Shown in pieces: positions 13,201 through 24,800 of a stretch of 64,000 nucleotides of DNA (positions are counted from its first letter, which is position 1; each line of letters opens with the position of its first letter). Both the position numbers and the translations under genes were made by a program. The notes under the pieces were generated by a model, which worked only from the letters and a program-made list of their open reading frames with translations, searched no databases and was not told the DNA's origin. Source of the DNA: Echinarachnius parma (Eukaryota; Echinodermata; Echinoidea; Clypeasteroida; Echinarachniidae); contig JBAMJV010004277.1 in the NCBI GenBank assembly GCA_037951105.1, positions 172,092-236,091 on the forward strand. The letters are read 5' to 3'.

Positions 13201-14703
13201 CTAGCACAAATGCAAAAGGTGAATGCCAACACCGTAGAAATTTCATATGCAGGAGCCATTAGCTATTCTTTGTCCTCTAATTTGTGGTTTTATTTTTGAG
13301 GTGGAGAGTTTTAGGCCAATTAATTATTTTGGAATTCTAAAGCTATAATGGAACAGTATTTATATGCCTCCACAACAAAGTTACCGGAGGCATAATTCTA
13401 CTTTCCAGTTTTGTTAGAGCCATAGAGGCGATAAAGCTTCTGCTTCTGCTTTAGAAATCATTTTGAAGGAATTGTTTTGCCCTGTAAAAAATATTGTTAC
13501 TCCTAAGCAAAAAACCTGTGGCTGTGAATTAAAACAAACTAAAAATGGAAAGTAAAAAAAAACCCTGTGATTCTCCTGCTAAACTTAAGATCTTTTTCTT
13601 ATTTATGATAACTTACAATGCCACACTGCTGGAAAATAGGTCCGTTCTAATCTGTGTTAACCTATTGCTCAGTCGAACTGAATGTGTGTGACATTTAGTC
13701 TGTAGAAACTAATGTTATCTTTGTGGCAATGATTCAGTACTATTGCTTATTTCTGCGGGGAACTGGGTGTGTCATGCATTACATATCTTTGAGAGGCAAA
13801 GAGTTAATGTTCTTGCCACCTCTTTCCCTCCCCTCCGCAGCTCCCCAAGGCCATTCCACTGCCCCCGCCGATACAGTACTACAGCTAAACTTCCCCTTGC
13901 CACCCCCCTCGGCCAACAACAAGGCGTCGTCCCTGCTCCATTCCCTGTCCCAGTCCTCGAGGCGCGCCGGCGGCAACGGCAACACCAATAGCGAGGACAA
14001 GTCCCTGGCCAAATCGCTCTCCGACTCCACCAACACTCTATCGTCCAGTACTACTAGTAAGTTAGGAGAAGCGGGGGAGAAGGAGAGCACACTGGGCAGG
14101 GAAGGCAGCCAGACCAGTGGGGTAGTCACCACTCCGACCAGCCTGCTCAACGTAGCTGTCAAGAGAAAGGTTCCGGGCAACAACGTGGATGCCGTCGGAA
14201 TGTAAGTTATATCTTTTAACAGCTGGTGAATGTTATGTGATAGGGATGTAAAATTCCTCACATAAAAAGTAATATCACGATTGGTAATGTTTGGCACCAA
14301 CACATTTGGATCAATGTCGTTCAATGGATAACGAATTATAGGATCTACGCCTTATTGATAACAACCAAAGCAAGCGAGGGTGAGGATGTAGCCTGCGAGA
14401 CGATGGCATGAAAAGGAGAGCCAGACGCAGAGAGAGATGCTGCAGAAGGGACAGCAGCATAGACGTCCATCCTTAGCTAGCTCAGTTATGAATGTTTGCT
14501 TACTTCCTTTGAAGATGGCCTAATCAACAATAGAACAATAGAATTCTTAGTAACATGTCTGTAATCATTTTTGGTAAATATTGACTATAAGATATCTTAT
14601 TAAGTTATGTTTGCTTACTTTCTTTTGCAGGGAAAACCATGATGACAGCCCAACCATCAATAGAATTCCTAATAACAAGTCGGTACCGATGGAGGTCACG
14701 TGA
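1227..14703 (+). CDS. EPC1/EPC2-like: Enhancer of polycomb homolog (EPC1/EPC2 type), complete, 14 exons
   Basis: Scaffold subunit of the NuA4/TIP60 histone acetyltransferase complex, acting in the nucleus; by family knowledge its N-terminus organises the catalytic core. Exons: 1227-1379, 6450-6606, 7131-7279, 7682-7777, 8203-8378, 8741-8821, 9301-9421, 10012-10170, 10554-10640, 11487-11641, 12156-12362, 12644-13218, 13841-14201, 14631-14703. Every boundary has AG/GT and the phases chain without a break, giving 849 residues, close to human EPC1. The N-terminus MSKLSFRARAPDPSKPMPIY, the EKEEESEHHLQRAIS junction of exons 1 and 2, and the C-terminal MEVT all match the family. The middle, residues about 515-825, is Ser/Pro-rich and poorly conserved. 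Exons 5 and 14 each have a partial ghost copy in the preceding intron. EPC1 and EPC2 are vertebrate duplicates, so this is best read as the single pre-duplication gene. Confidence 0.95.
1451..1462 (+). promoter_or_regulatory. Second YY1-like site in the start of EPC intron 1
   Basis: GGCGGCCATGTT fits the YY1 consensus, about 70 bases past the exon 1 donor. With the site at 1025-1034 it brackets the first coding exon. Occupancy is inference. Confidence 0.35.
1463..2568. other. AT-rich part of EPC intron 1 with homopolymer runs
   Basis: AT-rich intronic sequence without recognisable genes. At about 2343-2400 a G run, a short spacer, a C run and an A run follow each other, a potential hairpin or quadruplex site and a likely place for assembly error. 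Confidence 0.5.
2569..4331. mobile_element. Non-autonomous DNA transposon, 17-base TIRs, CTCT target duplication
   Basis: The left end reads GGGCAATTCCACGATAA from 2569 and the right end at 4331 is its exact inverse. Both sides are flanked by CTCT (2565-2568 and 4332-4335), a 4-base target-site duplication. No transposase frame is visible. The interior has about three tandem units of roughly 205 bases (around 2790-3430) and many copies of the short motif CCGTAACACCGGGAC, in both orientations near 3600-3652. The family was not identified. Confidence 0.8.
4012..4166. mobile_element. Short MITE nested in the 2569-4331 element
   Basis: Inverted ends TACCGTATTTGTCGGTGTAT on the left and its inverse on the right (ACACCGACAAATACGGTA) enclose about 155 bases with A and T runs. 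It lies inside the larger element and is therefore the younger insertion. No coding capacity. Confidence 0.75.
4336..5148. other. EPC intron 1 segment without recognised features
   Basis: No exon, repeat end or RNA gene was recognised. Short frames at 4592-4828, 4818-5012 and 4850-5092 have no recognisable similarity. Confidence 0.4.
5149..6272 (+). repeat. piggyBac-like MITE copy with internal 166-base duplication
   Basis: From about 5390 to 6272 this matches, in inverse orientation, the complete element at 30162-30892. It shares AAGATCTCGGCCGC near the left, GTCACCAAGCAGCGGCGCGT near the right, and the right end GGCCTTATTAGGGTTAA. A 166-base segment is repeated in tandem (5865-6030 and 6031-6196). 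Long C, A and G runs at 5149-5350 and 6217-6235 obscure the left end. Confidence 0.65.
7293..7375. repeat. Degenerate copy of the ACAGTCAAACCTGT MITE family
   Basis: CCTGTCTTGGTGGCCACCTG, then TATAGCAGCCAACC and GTGTTCCCCTGCAG, match the interior of the complete copy at 47428-47615. The fragment starts about 14 bases past the donor of EPC exon 3. Confidence 0.6.
7999..8088 (+). pseudogene. Partial duplicate of EPC exon 5 ending in a stop (poison-exon-like)
   Basis: This copy follows a CAG acceptor with a pyrimidine-containing tract, as true exon 5 (8203-8378) does. It matches about the first 66 bases of exon 5: GYCMIPEGKQEERYSSTSNN against GHCLIPEVKQEKRDGSTSNN in the real exon. The copy then diverges and reaches TAG at 8086-8088. 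It is in the correct phase with exon 4, so splicing into it would end the protein after 214 residues, inside the EPcA domain. No clear donor is seen, so it would be a terminal exon or lead to decay of the transcript. Confidence 0.75.
9631..9885. repeat. Copy of the GGCCCGGATTCACAAA MITE in EPC intron 7
   Basis: It starts with GGCCCGGATTCACAAA and runs parallel to the complete copy at 46030-46253, sharing GTTTGTACAAACCATG, CTACATCTATGGAGTGCTGC and CATCAACATTGTTAACAAG. The right terminal repeat has decayed. Confidence 0.7.
10735..10893. mobile_element. Palindromic MITE in EPC intron 9
   Basis: Left arm TTGCAGAAAGAGATATACAA and, further in, ATTGTAAGTTACAATTAATT; the right arm carries the inverse (AATTGTAACTTACAAT ... 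TCTGCAAG). Length about 160 bases, no coding capacity. A G run follows directly at about 10890. Confidence 0.7.
14485..14570 (+). pseudogene. Partial ghost copy of EPC exon 14 and its acceptor region
   Basis: GTTTGCTTACTTCCTTTGAA, GATGGCC and ATAGAATTCTTAGTAACA parallel the true acceptor and exon at 14600-14680 (GTTTGCTTACTTTC ... GATGACAGCC ... ATAGAATTCCTAATAACA). The AG acceptor is lost, so it is probably not used. Confidence 0.6.
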
Positions 14704-17452
14704 AACTAGTACAGCCAAGTTTGACCAGTTACTGGTGGAAGAAATTCTGCGAGCTCGTGCCTCGATATATAGCCCACAGAGGATGAATATAGATATATAG
14801 AGAGTGAGTTCACTGAGCTGTTGGTGGTTTTGGTTCGATTCTAGAGATGACTGAGATGGTTAGAATTGGTCGGCTCACGGCCAAGCTGCAAGTATGTGTG
14901 CATGGGAATTAAGGGGCGTTATGCAGCCAGAACTATGATAGAATGACCATCCTTTTGAATTGTTGCACTCAAAATATGGTTTTAGGGAAGAGGGTTTGAG
15001 GTTAAGAGGCAACTGTCTTGGGAAATTTGAATCGAATGAATTTCGAATTTTATTGAGATATTAAATAATTGATTAGGTTTATCCCAAATTGTCGGTAGTT
15101 GCCCCTTTTAAGCACAATTTCATATGTAGATACCTACTGGTTCTTTCCATGTACAGAAAGAAAACCAGTGTTGAGAAAATTTGTTAGTTTCATGAAACTC
15201 TGCTAGCTTAGTTTCATGCTCTTTTTCAGATGATGGGCACAAAAGCAATGGGTTGTCTTCATAGCTACCAACTAGGGTAGGCTTGGTTTATAGCCTTTGT
15301 TACTTACTAATTGAACCCTAGTTGGCAACTAAAAAGCCAACATAGTGCTTACTTAGCCATGTCATCCAATGTAGACTTAACATGAAACTACACTAGCAGG
15401 GCTGTGAATATGAGGTCTGGTATTTAAAGGGACTTAGTAACATTGTCTAAATCTTCAAAATAAATTTTTAATTCTAGCGGTTCCATCATACCTTGTTGTA
15501 TTCGTATTAACAATAAAATCATGGGACTGGTTTTGGTTTTTCAAATTTCCCTTTCGTTACAAAGATATGTACGATTGAAGTATTCAGATAAGAAAAACTC
15601 CCCCTGAGTTTTTCTTACCATGTACAAAGTGAGTTAGTGAATATCACTTTGCATTTTCGCTCATTACTTGGCCATGCAATGTCCATTTGACTTGAAATTT
15701 TCACACAATACCCTGTGGACATATGAGATAACAACAATATGCATTGCATCAACCCTTCATCACTTTTTGCACATGTCAACAAAGTTACTAGATCCCTTTA
15801 ACAAAGGCTAAACACCGCTTATAATCGCCCATGGTGTTTGACACAACTTCATATGATACATGTCCTTTTCCTAGCAAGAGATTAAAAAAAATATATGTAT
15901 ACAACAGTGATCATTTAAAAGTAGTTGGAAAAATTAAGTGTTAGCAGACAGTGAACAAAAGCAATCAATAGCACTCTTAACCTAGCAGAACTTTTGCTAC
16001 TTAATCTATCAAACTAAAAAAAGGAAAATACATGTGCTAAATTTTTTGTAGGGAGGGTGGTACATGTTATTTAAAAAGGGAATGTAACTTTTGTATGTAA
16101 GTGATATGAAATGTTATGTCTGTTGGGTATTCTTATTGGCCAAATTAGTAAAAGATCTTCATTATAATCCCTTCCATTGGTATCCTAACTCGCTAATCGT
16201 ATAGGTGTATTTTTCTGTTTCTTGCAGGCATATGCTAGTCAACAACAAAAATTGATATTTCAAGTTTAAGCTTAATTTTATTTTCAATTTCTTCCATGGT
16301 TATAGTAAATGAATTTAACTTTACAAAGTTGTTATTTGTAACTTTTGTATTACTATTATATCAATATATATATAGTAAAGTCTATATTTTGCCACCTATG
16401 TAAAAGTTGGTTCGACATATTCATAACAAGGCTCAGGTATATATAAAGACTAATTGGTGAATGTAATAAGCCTGTATGTGCCTAGCTGGTACAGTTATGT
16501 GACTTGTGTCTCGTATCCCGTTTGCTTCTATATACATTCCATACTAAACTGCTTCGGCCTTCGGGACTGATATACATGTGTACTTGTAGTGTTCAGTGTT
16601 CCTTGCAAAAGCACTGCAAATAGAACATAAAAAAGGAAAACCCTGGAAAAAAAATTATTGAATAGAGAAGTTCCTTAATGTATTGAAATGTATGGACGTT
16701 TATCTGGACAATTCATGTAACCAGCTATCTGTGAAACTGTCTCGTTATTGTAGTTGTTTTGTCAAAATCCATCCCGATGTTTCGCTATCAAAGGTAAGCT
16801 TATGAACAAGCTTTCTAGTCTTGTTGTTAGAGTGACCTTTTTGTCAATATGGTTGGCATAGAATTTGAAGACATTATAAAAACTTACAAATAGATTGGTT
16901 CACTATATCGTGTGGTGAGAGTAAGACGGACGTTAAGTTGATTTTGGGCTTCTCTTTGTCATGCCAAATTTTAAAATGAGGGAATATTGATCGAAAATCA
17001 AGAGATCTATTTAGAGTTTCTGCAAGTCTCCCAAACTTTGTAAACAAGATTTAATCAGACTACAAAAAGTGACCTGATGCCATTCTCTTTCTCACTCGAT
17101 ATTGAAATACAGTGGAACCTTGTTATAAAGAGCTCTGACACTACAAAACCCTCTGATAACGAGTGGTTTTCAGTATATGCTATTTCAATTAGATATAACC
17201 CGATAGTGATTGGTTGTGGTACAAGTAACACACATTTTCCCCCAAACTGAAGTCTTTATATAGCAGGCTTGGTCCTCATCAATTATGCCGTATTGTGCAA
17301 TGCATCATCACAGTGCTTTATGTTGTTACATTTCCCCACTTCCAACTTTTCTTCTTGATTTGCGTTGCAGATTTACAGTGGCAAGTCTCCTTTAGTAACT
17401 TAATGTGAATAATTCAAAAGACCAGTGTGTTTGTGTGTGCTGTTATTTGTAT

Positions 17453-17635
17453 TTATATGAATGAAACTGAGCAAAGACTATTTGGCTTCGCTGGGAATCG
17501 AGCCCACTGGGAAGGACCACCATTAGTATAATAGGGCCTTTTAGCTTAATGGTTAGAGAACCAAGCACCAATCCTGAGGTCTCGATTCCCGGCAAAGACA
17601 AATATTTTTAGCTCATTTTCATTCATATTATATAT
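17453..17635. mobile_element. Head-to-head inverted pair of tRNA-derived SINEs
   Basis: The right half (+) has an A-box-like TTAGCTTAATGGTTAGAG, a B-box-like GGTCTCGATTCCCGGC and the tail TAGCTCATTTTCATTCAT. The left half (-) carries the inverse of the same parts (TGAATGAAACTGAGCAAA ... GCTGGGAATCGAGCCCA). Related single copies lie at 45237-45322 and 52853-52968. Confidence 0.75.
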
Positions 17636-18769
17636 TTCTGGTCAGTTTCCATTGTTTGAATTTGTATTTATCAGAAGATGCATTGTTACAGTCTTGTATT
17701 TGGCCAAACTGATTCAGCTATATACTCCTACTTATGACATTAATAAATTATATTGTAAATGTACCATTGAAAAATCAGAAAATTGTTTAACATATAATGA
17801 ATTTTGTGGACCAAAGGTCAGAAAAAATTCACGTTTTACCTAATGTGTTTGTTCTAGAGCACAAAGATTGTCCATGTTTGGGTCTAGGCTGAATTTTAAG
17901 TAAAATAAGAGTGTATCATGGATTTTTAAAATGTATAAACTGTGATTGCATATTAATTGTGGCAAGGATGAAGAAAAAATACAGCAAATTAGAAAGTGTA
18001 ACGATCAAAGATGTTCTGTTTAGAATATAGTTGAAATGTTGTGCGTCAATTATTGAATACACATTTGTATGAAGAGCAAGTCGGGTTTAGAGGTATGGTC
18101 TCATTACTACTATATTCAGTCCCTTAGTCCAAAACGATATATTGGAAAAGAAATTTAAATGTGCCAACTTTCCATGCCCCCTCCCCTACTGTGTTATTAT
18201 GTGTAGTCTTTAACTGTTAATGCCAATGCATAGTATGTAAGTTCATTGCTCCAATAACAGTATTTGACTTTATTGTGTAGTCCTGATAGCATATATTTGT
18301 ATTATTGGATATTAGCTTTATGACTGGCCGTCTACACCAGTCCACTGTACTAAATGTCTGCTGTCAACTTGTAACCAATCCCTTTTCAACGTAGTCGTTT
18401 AAATATGGCAACGTCTAGGAATCCTGGTGTATGTGTAGAGAAGTGAATCTGTGGAAAGTTGCATCGTAAGCGATGCACAGGTTTCAGTTTTGTTTTTAAA
18501 AATTGTCAGATTTTGATTGTAAGATCCCCTTGCACTGCACTAGACTTGGCCCTAAATAGTGATTGTATATGTTTCATATAGTTTGTATTCTTTTAATATT
18601 ATGTTGAATCTTCTGCATTGCAAGGGGGTCATATTTTTTGTACTGAAAGGGCGGGGAAATTTGAGATTTGAGAATATATATTGCACTTGGTTTTGTCCCG
18701 TTCAAGAGTGCGCATGTAGTGTTTGGTGAACCTTGTTTTATTTGGTTCACTTAAAAACTAATAGAGTGA

Positions 18770-18775
18770 AATAAA
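18770..18775 (+). terminator. Candidate EPC polyadenylation signal
   Basis: AATAAA at 18770-18775 is followed about 35-50 bases later by the GT-rich TGTGTGGTGTTGG. Cleavage would fall near 18790-18800. Inferred from motif only. Confidence 0.5.
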
Positions 18776-18984
18776 ATGCATTATTTAGAAAGGCGTTGAT
18801 TGCTTTTCCCTGTGTGGTGTTGGAACCACAAAGAAAATAATAAATCTAATGAATTTCAAAAGAGAAGTGATGAAATGGGCTCTTAATGAAACTAAGTTGT
18901 CTGTGTCATTTTGTTCTAATTGTATTCAAGAAAGTTGGATGTGAGTTTTTAACCAACAGCAAATGAATGAACACAAAGTGGTAT

Positions 18985-21834
18985 GCATTTGTAAACAATT
19001 TTTTACATTTATTTTCAGAAATTGCAAGTGCACATATGAACAAGTTTTACTTAATACACATTAAATGGACCTATATGTACGATTTTACTTCAAAAGCATT
19101 GATCAGAATAAAAGGAATGAAGGTGATAATGAAACAAAAATAAGGGAGGTTGTGGGGGCAGCCAAAGCTAAACAAATGCTAATTTCAATAATCAAAGATT
19201 CTTACATCATCACGTTTGATAATTTTGTATAATATTGTAGTTGTAAAAAGTCCAATTTACATGCTAATTGGCTGTAATTACAATAATTGGTAATTTACAA
19301 AGAGTTGGATTAGTTTTATCCCATCTGCTAGTTATTAACAATTATGGGTTACCTACTTATTGTTTCAACACTTGGGGGCCCCTAAATATATCTACTTCAT
19401 TCATGTAAAATATTACACAAACTACGCACTTACACCTACATGTATACACTTAATAGTTCTACACACAAGACAAAATCAATAAAATATTCACCATCACCTT
19501 AAAAATATTGCAAATCTGAAAGAAACTAACTTATTGCTAATGAAGAAGGGGCAAATACTGAGACATCCCCTCACCTCATAAATGACAAATTGCCTACTTA
19601 TTTTTGGGAGGGGATAATCAAAGAACTATGCAGTAAAATCTACATGAATTTGAAGTCCATTCACGGCTGTATATTATGTTATGCTGAAACATCAAATTGA
19701 GTTTCTCCCCCTTCATCTTTATCACATAATGCACAAAATAAGCTAGAAAACTATATATCCACTGGCATATTATTTAACTCGTCTTGCTATTGCTAATTAA
19801 ATGTAATTTTCTATTTGTAATGTAAGGACTGATTTGAAGTTGGGTGCTTTTACTTCTTTTAGAAGATGCTGTTCAATAGAAATCGGCAATACACATATTT
19901 TCATATCTTCTGGATATGAACCAATCAAATTGGTATAATTTACAAGATAACAAACCAGGAGTTGGTCCATCTCACACAAAAAATATCAAACAAATATTTC
20001 AGAGAAAAGTCAGACAAACTAACTACCAACAAAAGTATATATGAATCCTCCACAAGAGATGGTTTCAGAACCAAGCAAAATTAAAATAAATGGTTTAAGA
20101 ATAACATGGAGAGTAAAAAAGGGGGACATTATGATCAGTAAATATGCAAGTACATATGTATTCAAAAGAAATATGAAGTAGACTAAAATGTCCTTATTGT
20201 ATGAACAAAATATGTCTGGATAGTAAATTCATGTACAAACAAAATGTTTAACTAGAGATACAGCTAATTTGATACATTCTATTCCATTCTATATTAAAGT
20301 CATCCTCTAAGGTGACTGTTGTACAATATCAATCCATGATGTAGCTACACATAAAGAGCATTACAAATTCACATTCATCAATGTTACATTATAAAAAGAG
20401 CAACTTGATGAAACCCATCTTCAAATAGCAGAGAGAAATAGTTGAAAAGTACTTATTTTCTTAATATGTACACTTCATCGATGATGTTATCTTTCATAAC
20501 AATCAACAGAAAAATAGAAGTTAACTTTTCTTTTTAAAAATGTACTGTATATAAATGTACATGTAACCAACATCTATATAAGCAACAGTTTACACTCCTA
20601 ATGCATGCAATTGCATGTACATTTAAAATAAAAAAGTTATGTTTATATTATTTTGTAGTAGTAAATGAAGTACACACAATACCTTTATGAAAATAGTACT
20701 GTTTATGTAACATAAAAACTCAGCCTTCGTATTAAGAAAAAATCAAAGTTAAAAAAAACCCACTGATTTAATTATTTAGCAGCATTTTTCTTGCACGTTT
20801 CAGCTGAAAGTCTGATTTTCATCAACCTAGTGCTAATATCCTGTAGTAAAGGTACTTACAGTCAAACCTGTGTATAATAAATGGAAACAAGAAAAGCAGG
20901 CACTGTTGACCTCCGTCCACAGATTTCAGAACAGTTTTGTTTCTCTGCATGGGCCTATTACAACTTTACATCTCCCTTGCAGGAAGATTTTAAAACAGAG
21001 TTTCACATTATCTGACAAACCTTGAATCTTCTACAAAATGAAGTACGTTTCTCTTTGGAAGAATCTTTGGAAAAAAAGAAAGGAATTTCTGACGCAAGTA
21101 ATTCGAGACAAACATTTTACTCTGCTTCTAATTCTATGGAATATAAATAATCAGTGGACAAAAATAACACTGCCTTTGATTGTTTTCTTTCAAAGAAAAT
21201 AATTAAAAAAACATTCTGATATCCCAATCATTGTACTTTGATTTCATCCACGTTTGACATGAATGGTACATAGATTTATCTTTAACAAATCTTTTGTATG
21301 GCACAAATTGTGGCAAGAATACTATTAGAAACTTTTACAAGAAACAGGAAATGCAGAATCCTGTAGGCAAGGAATAAACACCCTACTACAACTAACGAGC
21401 TTCGTTATTCTGTCAGGGCACTAATAAATTTTGTTTGTTTTTAATCCTGGATTAGATTATGATCTGACAGATTATAACACTTGTCAAACTTATAATTCCC
21501 TCAATAAAACAGCCTACTTTGTTTTCCTTACTGTAGCTACATACACCTTCTTTAATACAAAAGTACCTTGCATCCAAAACAAATTATCAAATATGTTCTA
21601 GTACTTACATGTACTTTTAACACCGCCCAAATTATACACATTCAGAACATAGTTTTGTTTTAGTATCTATTTGATAGGATGAAGATTCTGTCTTCTAGGC
21701 TCAAAAGCTTGTCTCTCATTTCATAATTGGCCTCTTAAACAAGACATTATTATATTGATATTAATAGTCTTCTACATGACAATCTCCTCTGTTATCTCTG
21801 AAGACACGCACACAGATGAAGTGGACTTTGTAGA
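18985..21834 (-). other. Probable 3' UTR of VPS13 gene
   Basis: No exon or repeat end recognised; AT-rich. It runs from the VPS13 stop codon to the candidate signal AATAAA read on the - strand at 19008-19013, which is followed by TTTGTGTTC and TTTGCTGTTGG as possible downstream elements. End position is inference. Confidence 0.45.
19008..19013 (-). terminator. Candidate VPS13 polyadenylation signal
   Basis: TTTATT on + is AATAAA on -. It faces the EPC signal at 18770 in convergent arrangement, about 230 bases apart. Confidence 0.45.
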
Positions 21835-24800
21835 TCAGACTACATTCGTTGCACTGGCCATGGCAAAGTGAACTTTAGACAAAAACACCTGCAGAAAACG
21901 GGATAAAAATGAGATACAAAAATAGGGGACTTTAATAAACAGTAGAGAAAAGTACCCTAGTTATATGTTACATCAAATAAACATTTCTTTGACCAATGCA
22001 AGATGTTGAATCTGGCTATAACTAACCCGTTCCCTTTGAGTTTCTGAAATCCCTATAGGCTTTGTACACAACCCACCCGGTTCCTGTAGTAAAGGGATTA
22101 ATGTATTGTCTTTCTATATACTGAACAACAGAAGTAATATGTATCACAGGAAAGTTTTTTTTTCTCAACAGTACTAGGCTAGCAAATATTTGTTCATATA
22201 TACTCCGCAAAAAAAGAAACAGGACACTTGTTTAAGTTGAAATATTTTATATTTATGTACAAAAAGTGTACATTATCAAAAATCAAATTAAAGGAAATTT
22301 AGTCCTCTACAGGCGGGGTATAATTTAAGGTGTAATCGTTCATGCATGAACTGCCATGGTCAATTAACAATAGCAAGGTCTGTTTTCAAAAATAGCAAAA
22401 ACAATGGAGGACCGCACCATTCAACTGATATGATAGTAAGTGTTTGCTTAAAACAAGATGTGCGGGGCAAGTAAACTATGACACTATTTAACCTTATGGT
22501 CATGAACAAACTCCAAAAATACACATTTGTCAATAAAACAGGGCCAGGTTATGAGAACATCTATATACTGGTCTGTCTTTGAGGCATAAAGCTTGTCTGT
22601 TTCATGTGTCCCCTGCAATTGTAACCATATTTACCTAGATAAATGATATGTTAGAGACTGCCAAAATGGTTAGCCATGGGTGACATCAGGTTTTGAAGAT
22701 CTTTGGACTACGGTAGAATTCTTGAGAAGACTTTATACCAAGTTTCATGCTGAAATAAGGGCACAAACTGTGGTTTCGACAAGTAAACCTTTGCCATGGA
22801 ATTCCCTATTTTGTTACACTTGGATGAAAATATAACCTTTAACGTTCACAAATTGTCTTCATTTATACTTTTTTATTGAGATCAAAATTTAGAAAAAACA
22901 TCACATTTGTAATAAAAGATTATGCTATGTCATGAATATAGCATTTTAGTTTGTGCTTATCAACATTTATTTGGTTGAATGGATGTTCTATTTTTGAAAA
23001 CGGACCTTGCGGTGGTTAATTGACCGTGACAAGTCATGCATGAATGATTTCATCTGGATCTTATTCCAATATTGAAGAAGGTCATTTTATCTTTAATTTG
23101 ATACACAATCACATATATTTTATCGTACATAAATATGAGATATTTTGTCTTAAATAAGTGTCCTGTTTCTTTTTTATGCGGAGTATATATGCTAACCGAC
23201 ATTCTCTATAACAAGTTATATGGTGAGGAAAATTATTAAGGAAATTTTGAATATTCTTTTTATACAATACAAGTCGCCAATATTATCATCATTATTATTA
23301 TTATATTTCTCTGCCAAGTCCTGAACAGGATAAAACAAGAAGGAAAGAAATCGATTACAAAATGAAACCTGATTAGATCGAATTGTAATCATAAACAACC
23401 CCAAAACATAATGCCTCTGGCCACTTCGTTGGCAGAGGCATAAAAACAAAGCTAGTTTCATACTAGGCAAGAAGAGAACCACCAGATATGCAAGTGAGAT
23501 TGGTCGATTGGGACTTAGTTACTAGATCCCTTTCAAAAGGTTTGATACTGTTTGATTATCTTCATACCTCAGCAGTCTTCTTGTCCAGAATATGAACGAT
23601 TCTTCCAGCACCGGGCTCCCTTCTGATCAGACTGCCGAGTCTCTTTCCAAATCCCTTGCCTAGCGGACCCTTCCCTTTAGGTGCTTCTTTTTCCTGTGCA
23701 ATATCAACAAAAGTACCAATAAGATATTTTAAAAACACCTCAATATTATTATATTCATCATCGCTATTCATCAACATCGACACCAGCAACATCACCATCA
23801 TCACCAACAAAACAAAACAAAAAATCACCACCATCATCATCATCATCACCACCACCATCACCACCACCACCACCACCACCACCACCACCATCAATACCAT
23901 CACCATCACCACCACTACCACCACCATCACCATCACAATCACCACCACCCCCACCACCACCACCATCACCACCACCACCAACACCTTCACCAGCGCCACC
24001 ACCATCCCCAATACCACCACAATAATCATCTGATCATCATCATCATCATCATCATCATCATCTTCATCCTCATCAACCGCCACCACCACCACATTTTTGA
24101 TGGCTAACCTTTGGTTCCATCCTGATGCCCTTCTCTGTTATCACAGGGGGGTCCTTTAGGTTGACATACATGAACTCAAAGTCCATGTCCCACTGCCCCA
24201 GCATTTCTCCCCTCGTTGTGTAGATGACACGCCTGCAGATGGTAATGTACATAATAATAGAAATAATAATAATAAAACAATTTAAAAAAATTAAATTAAA
24301 CGGTTCTTGCACAGCGCATACTACGACAAAATAGGGACTTTATGCCCATGTTAAGAAAGGAAAGTACATGCATAGAAGGAGGAAGTATGAATACAGAGAT
24401 GGATTAGAGACAGAGAAGAAAAATTAAAGGCTGACAAAAGTGACGATGAAAAAATTGCAATTATGGTTTTAATTTGGTCCTAAACTTTTCCATTTAATCG
24501 ACTCGCTTTACATACTCAGGAAGATTAAGCCACTGCTGCTGCTGCTACTGCAAATGATCGAGGCCCATAGAATCTTGTGTTAAATGTGGGGAGTACATCA
24601 GGAGTGAAATTATACTAAAGGTACTTCGAAGTTGTGAGCAACATAGTCATCTGTTGCCGCGAATTGTCTCTTCTTACTTGTGATACAAACGTGTTCCTCA
24701 TCAAGCTTTACATATCTTATTAACGTGTTCCTAATCATTCTCTGTGCACTATATATAAATATTTCTACGCACTTTAAACATAATAATCCGATTTGGGGGC

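Larger units (their letters stand above)
10012..14703 (+). other. EPC1/EPC2-like: EPC exons 8-14: basic zinc-less middle module and C-terminal tail
   Basis: Exon 8 is rich in Lys/Arg. Exons 9-11 carry AFRRKKGCNYHA and then RYRYCFTSIRRPRRCVGFS with RRRIGRGGR, matching the second conserved block of EPC proteins (vertebrate equivalent RYRYCLTTL ... GFARRRVGRGGR). SHFRPKTPPP at the exon 11-12 junction matches vertebrate HFRPRTP. Exons 12 and 13 (residues about 514-825) are Ser/Thr/Pro-rich with acidic patches and look disordered; the glutamine-rich stretch of vertebrate EPC1 is absent. Exon 14 encodes the final conserved ENH...MEVT tail. Confidence 0.88.
14704..18800 (+). other. Probable long 3' UTR of EPC
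   Basis: No open frame, splice pair or second gene is recognised. The sequence is AT-rich and has possible early polyadenylation signals near 15460 and 15510, before the better one at 18770. A SINE pair sits at 17453-17635. The 4.1 kb length is inferred from the last good signal, so a shorter UTR followed by intergenic DNA is equally possible. Confidence 0.45.

Noticed and set aside
13779-14324. 181-codon - strand frame opposite EPC exon 13
   Set aside because: It mirrors the Ser/Pro-rich coding exon and has no recognisable domain or splice sites.
17500-17610. Functional tRNA gene
   Set aside because: A and B boxes are present but cloverleaf arms do not pair well, and the SINE tail and inverted partner mark it as a SINE.
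23562-24092. 176-codon frame (- strand) and 125-codon frame (+ strand)
   Set aside because: Both are mostly translation of the (ACC/ATC)n repeat; only the first 44 codons of the - frame, including the stop, belong to VPS13.
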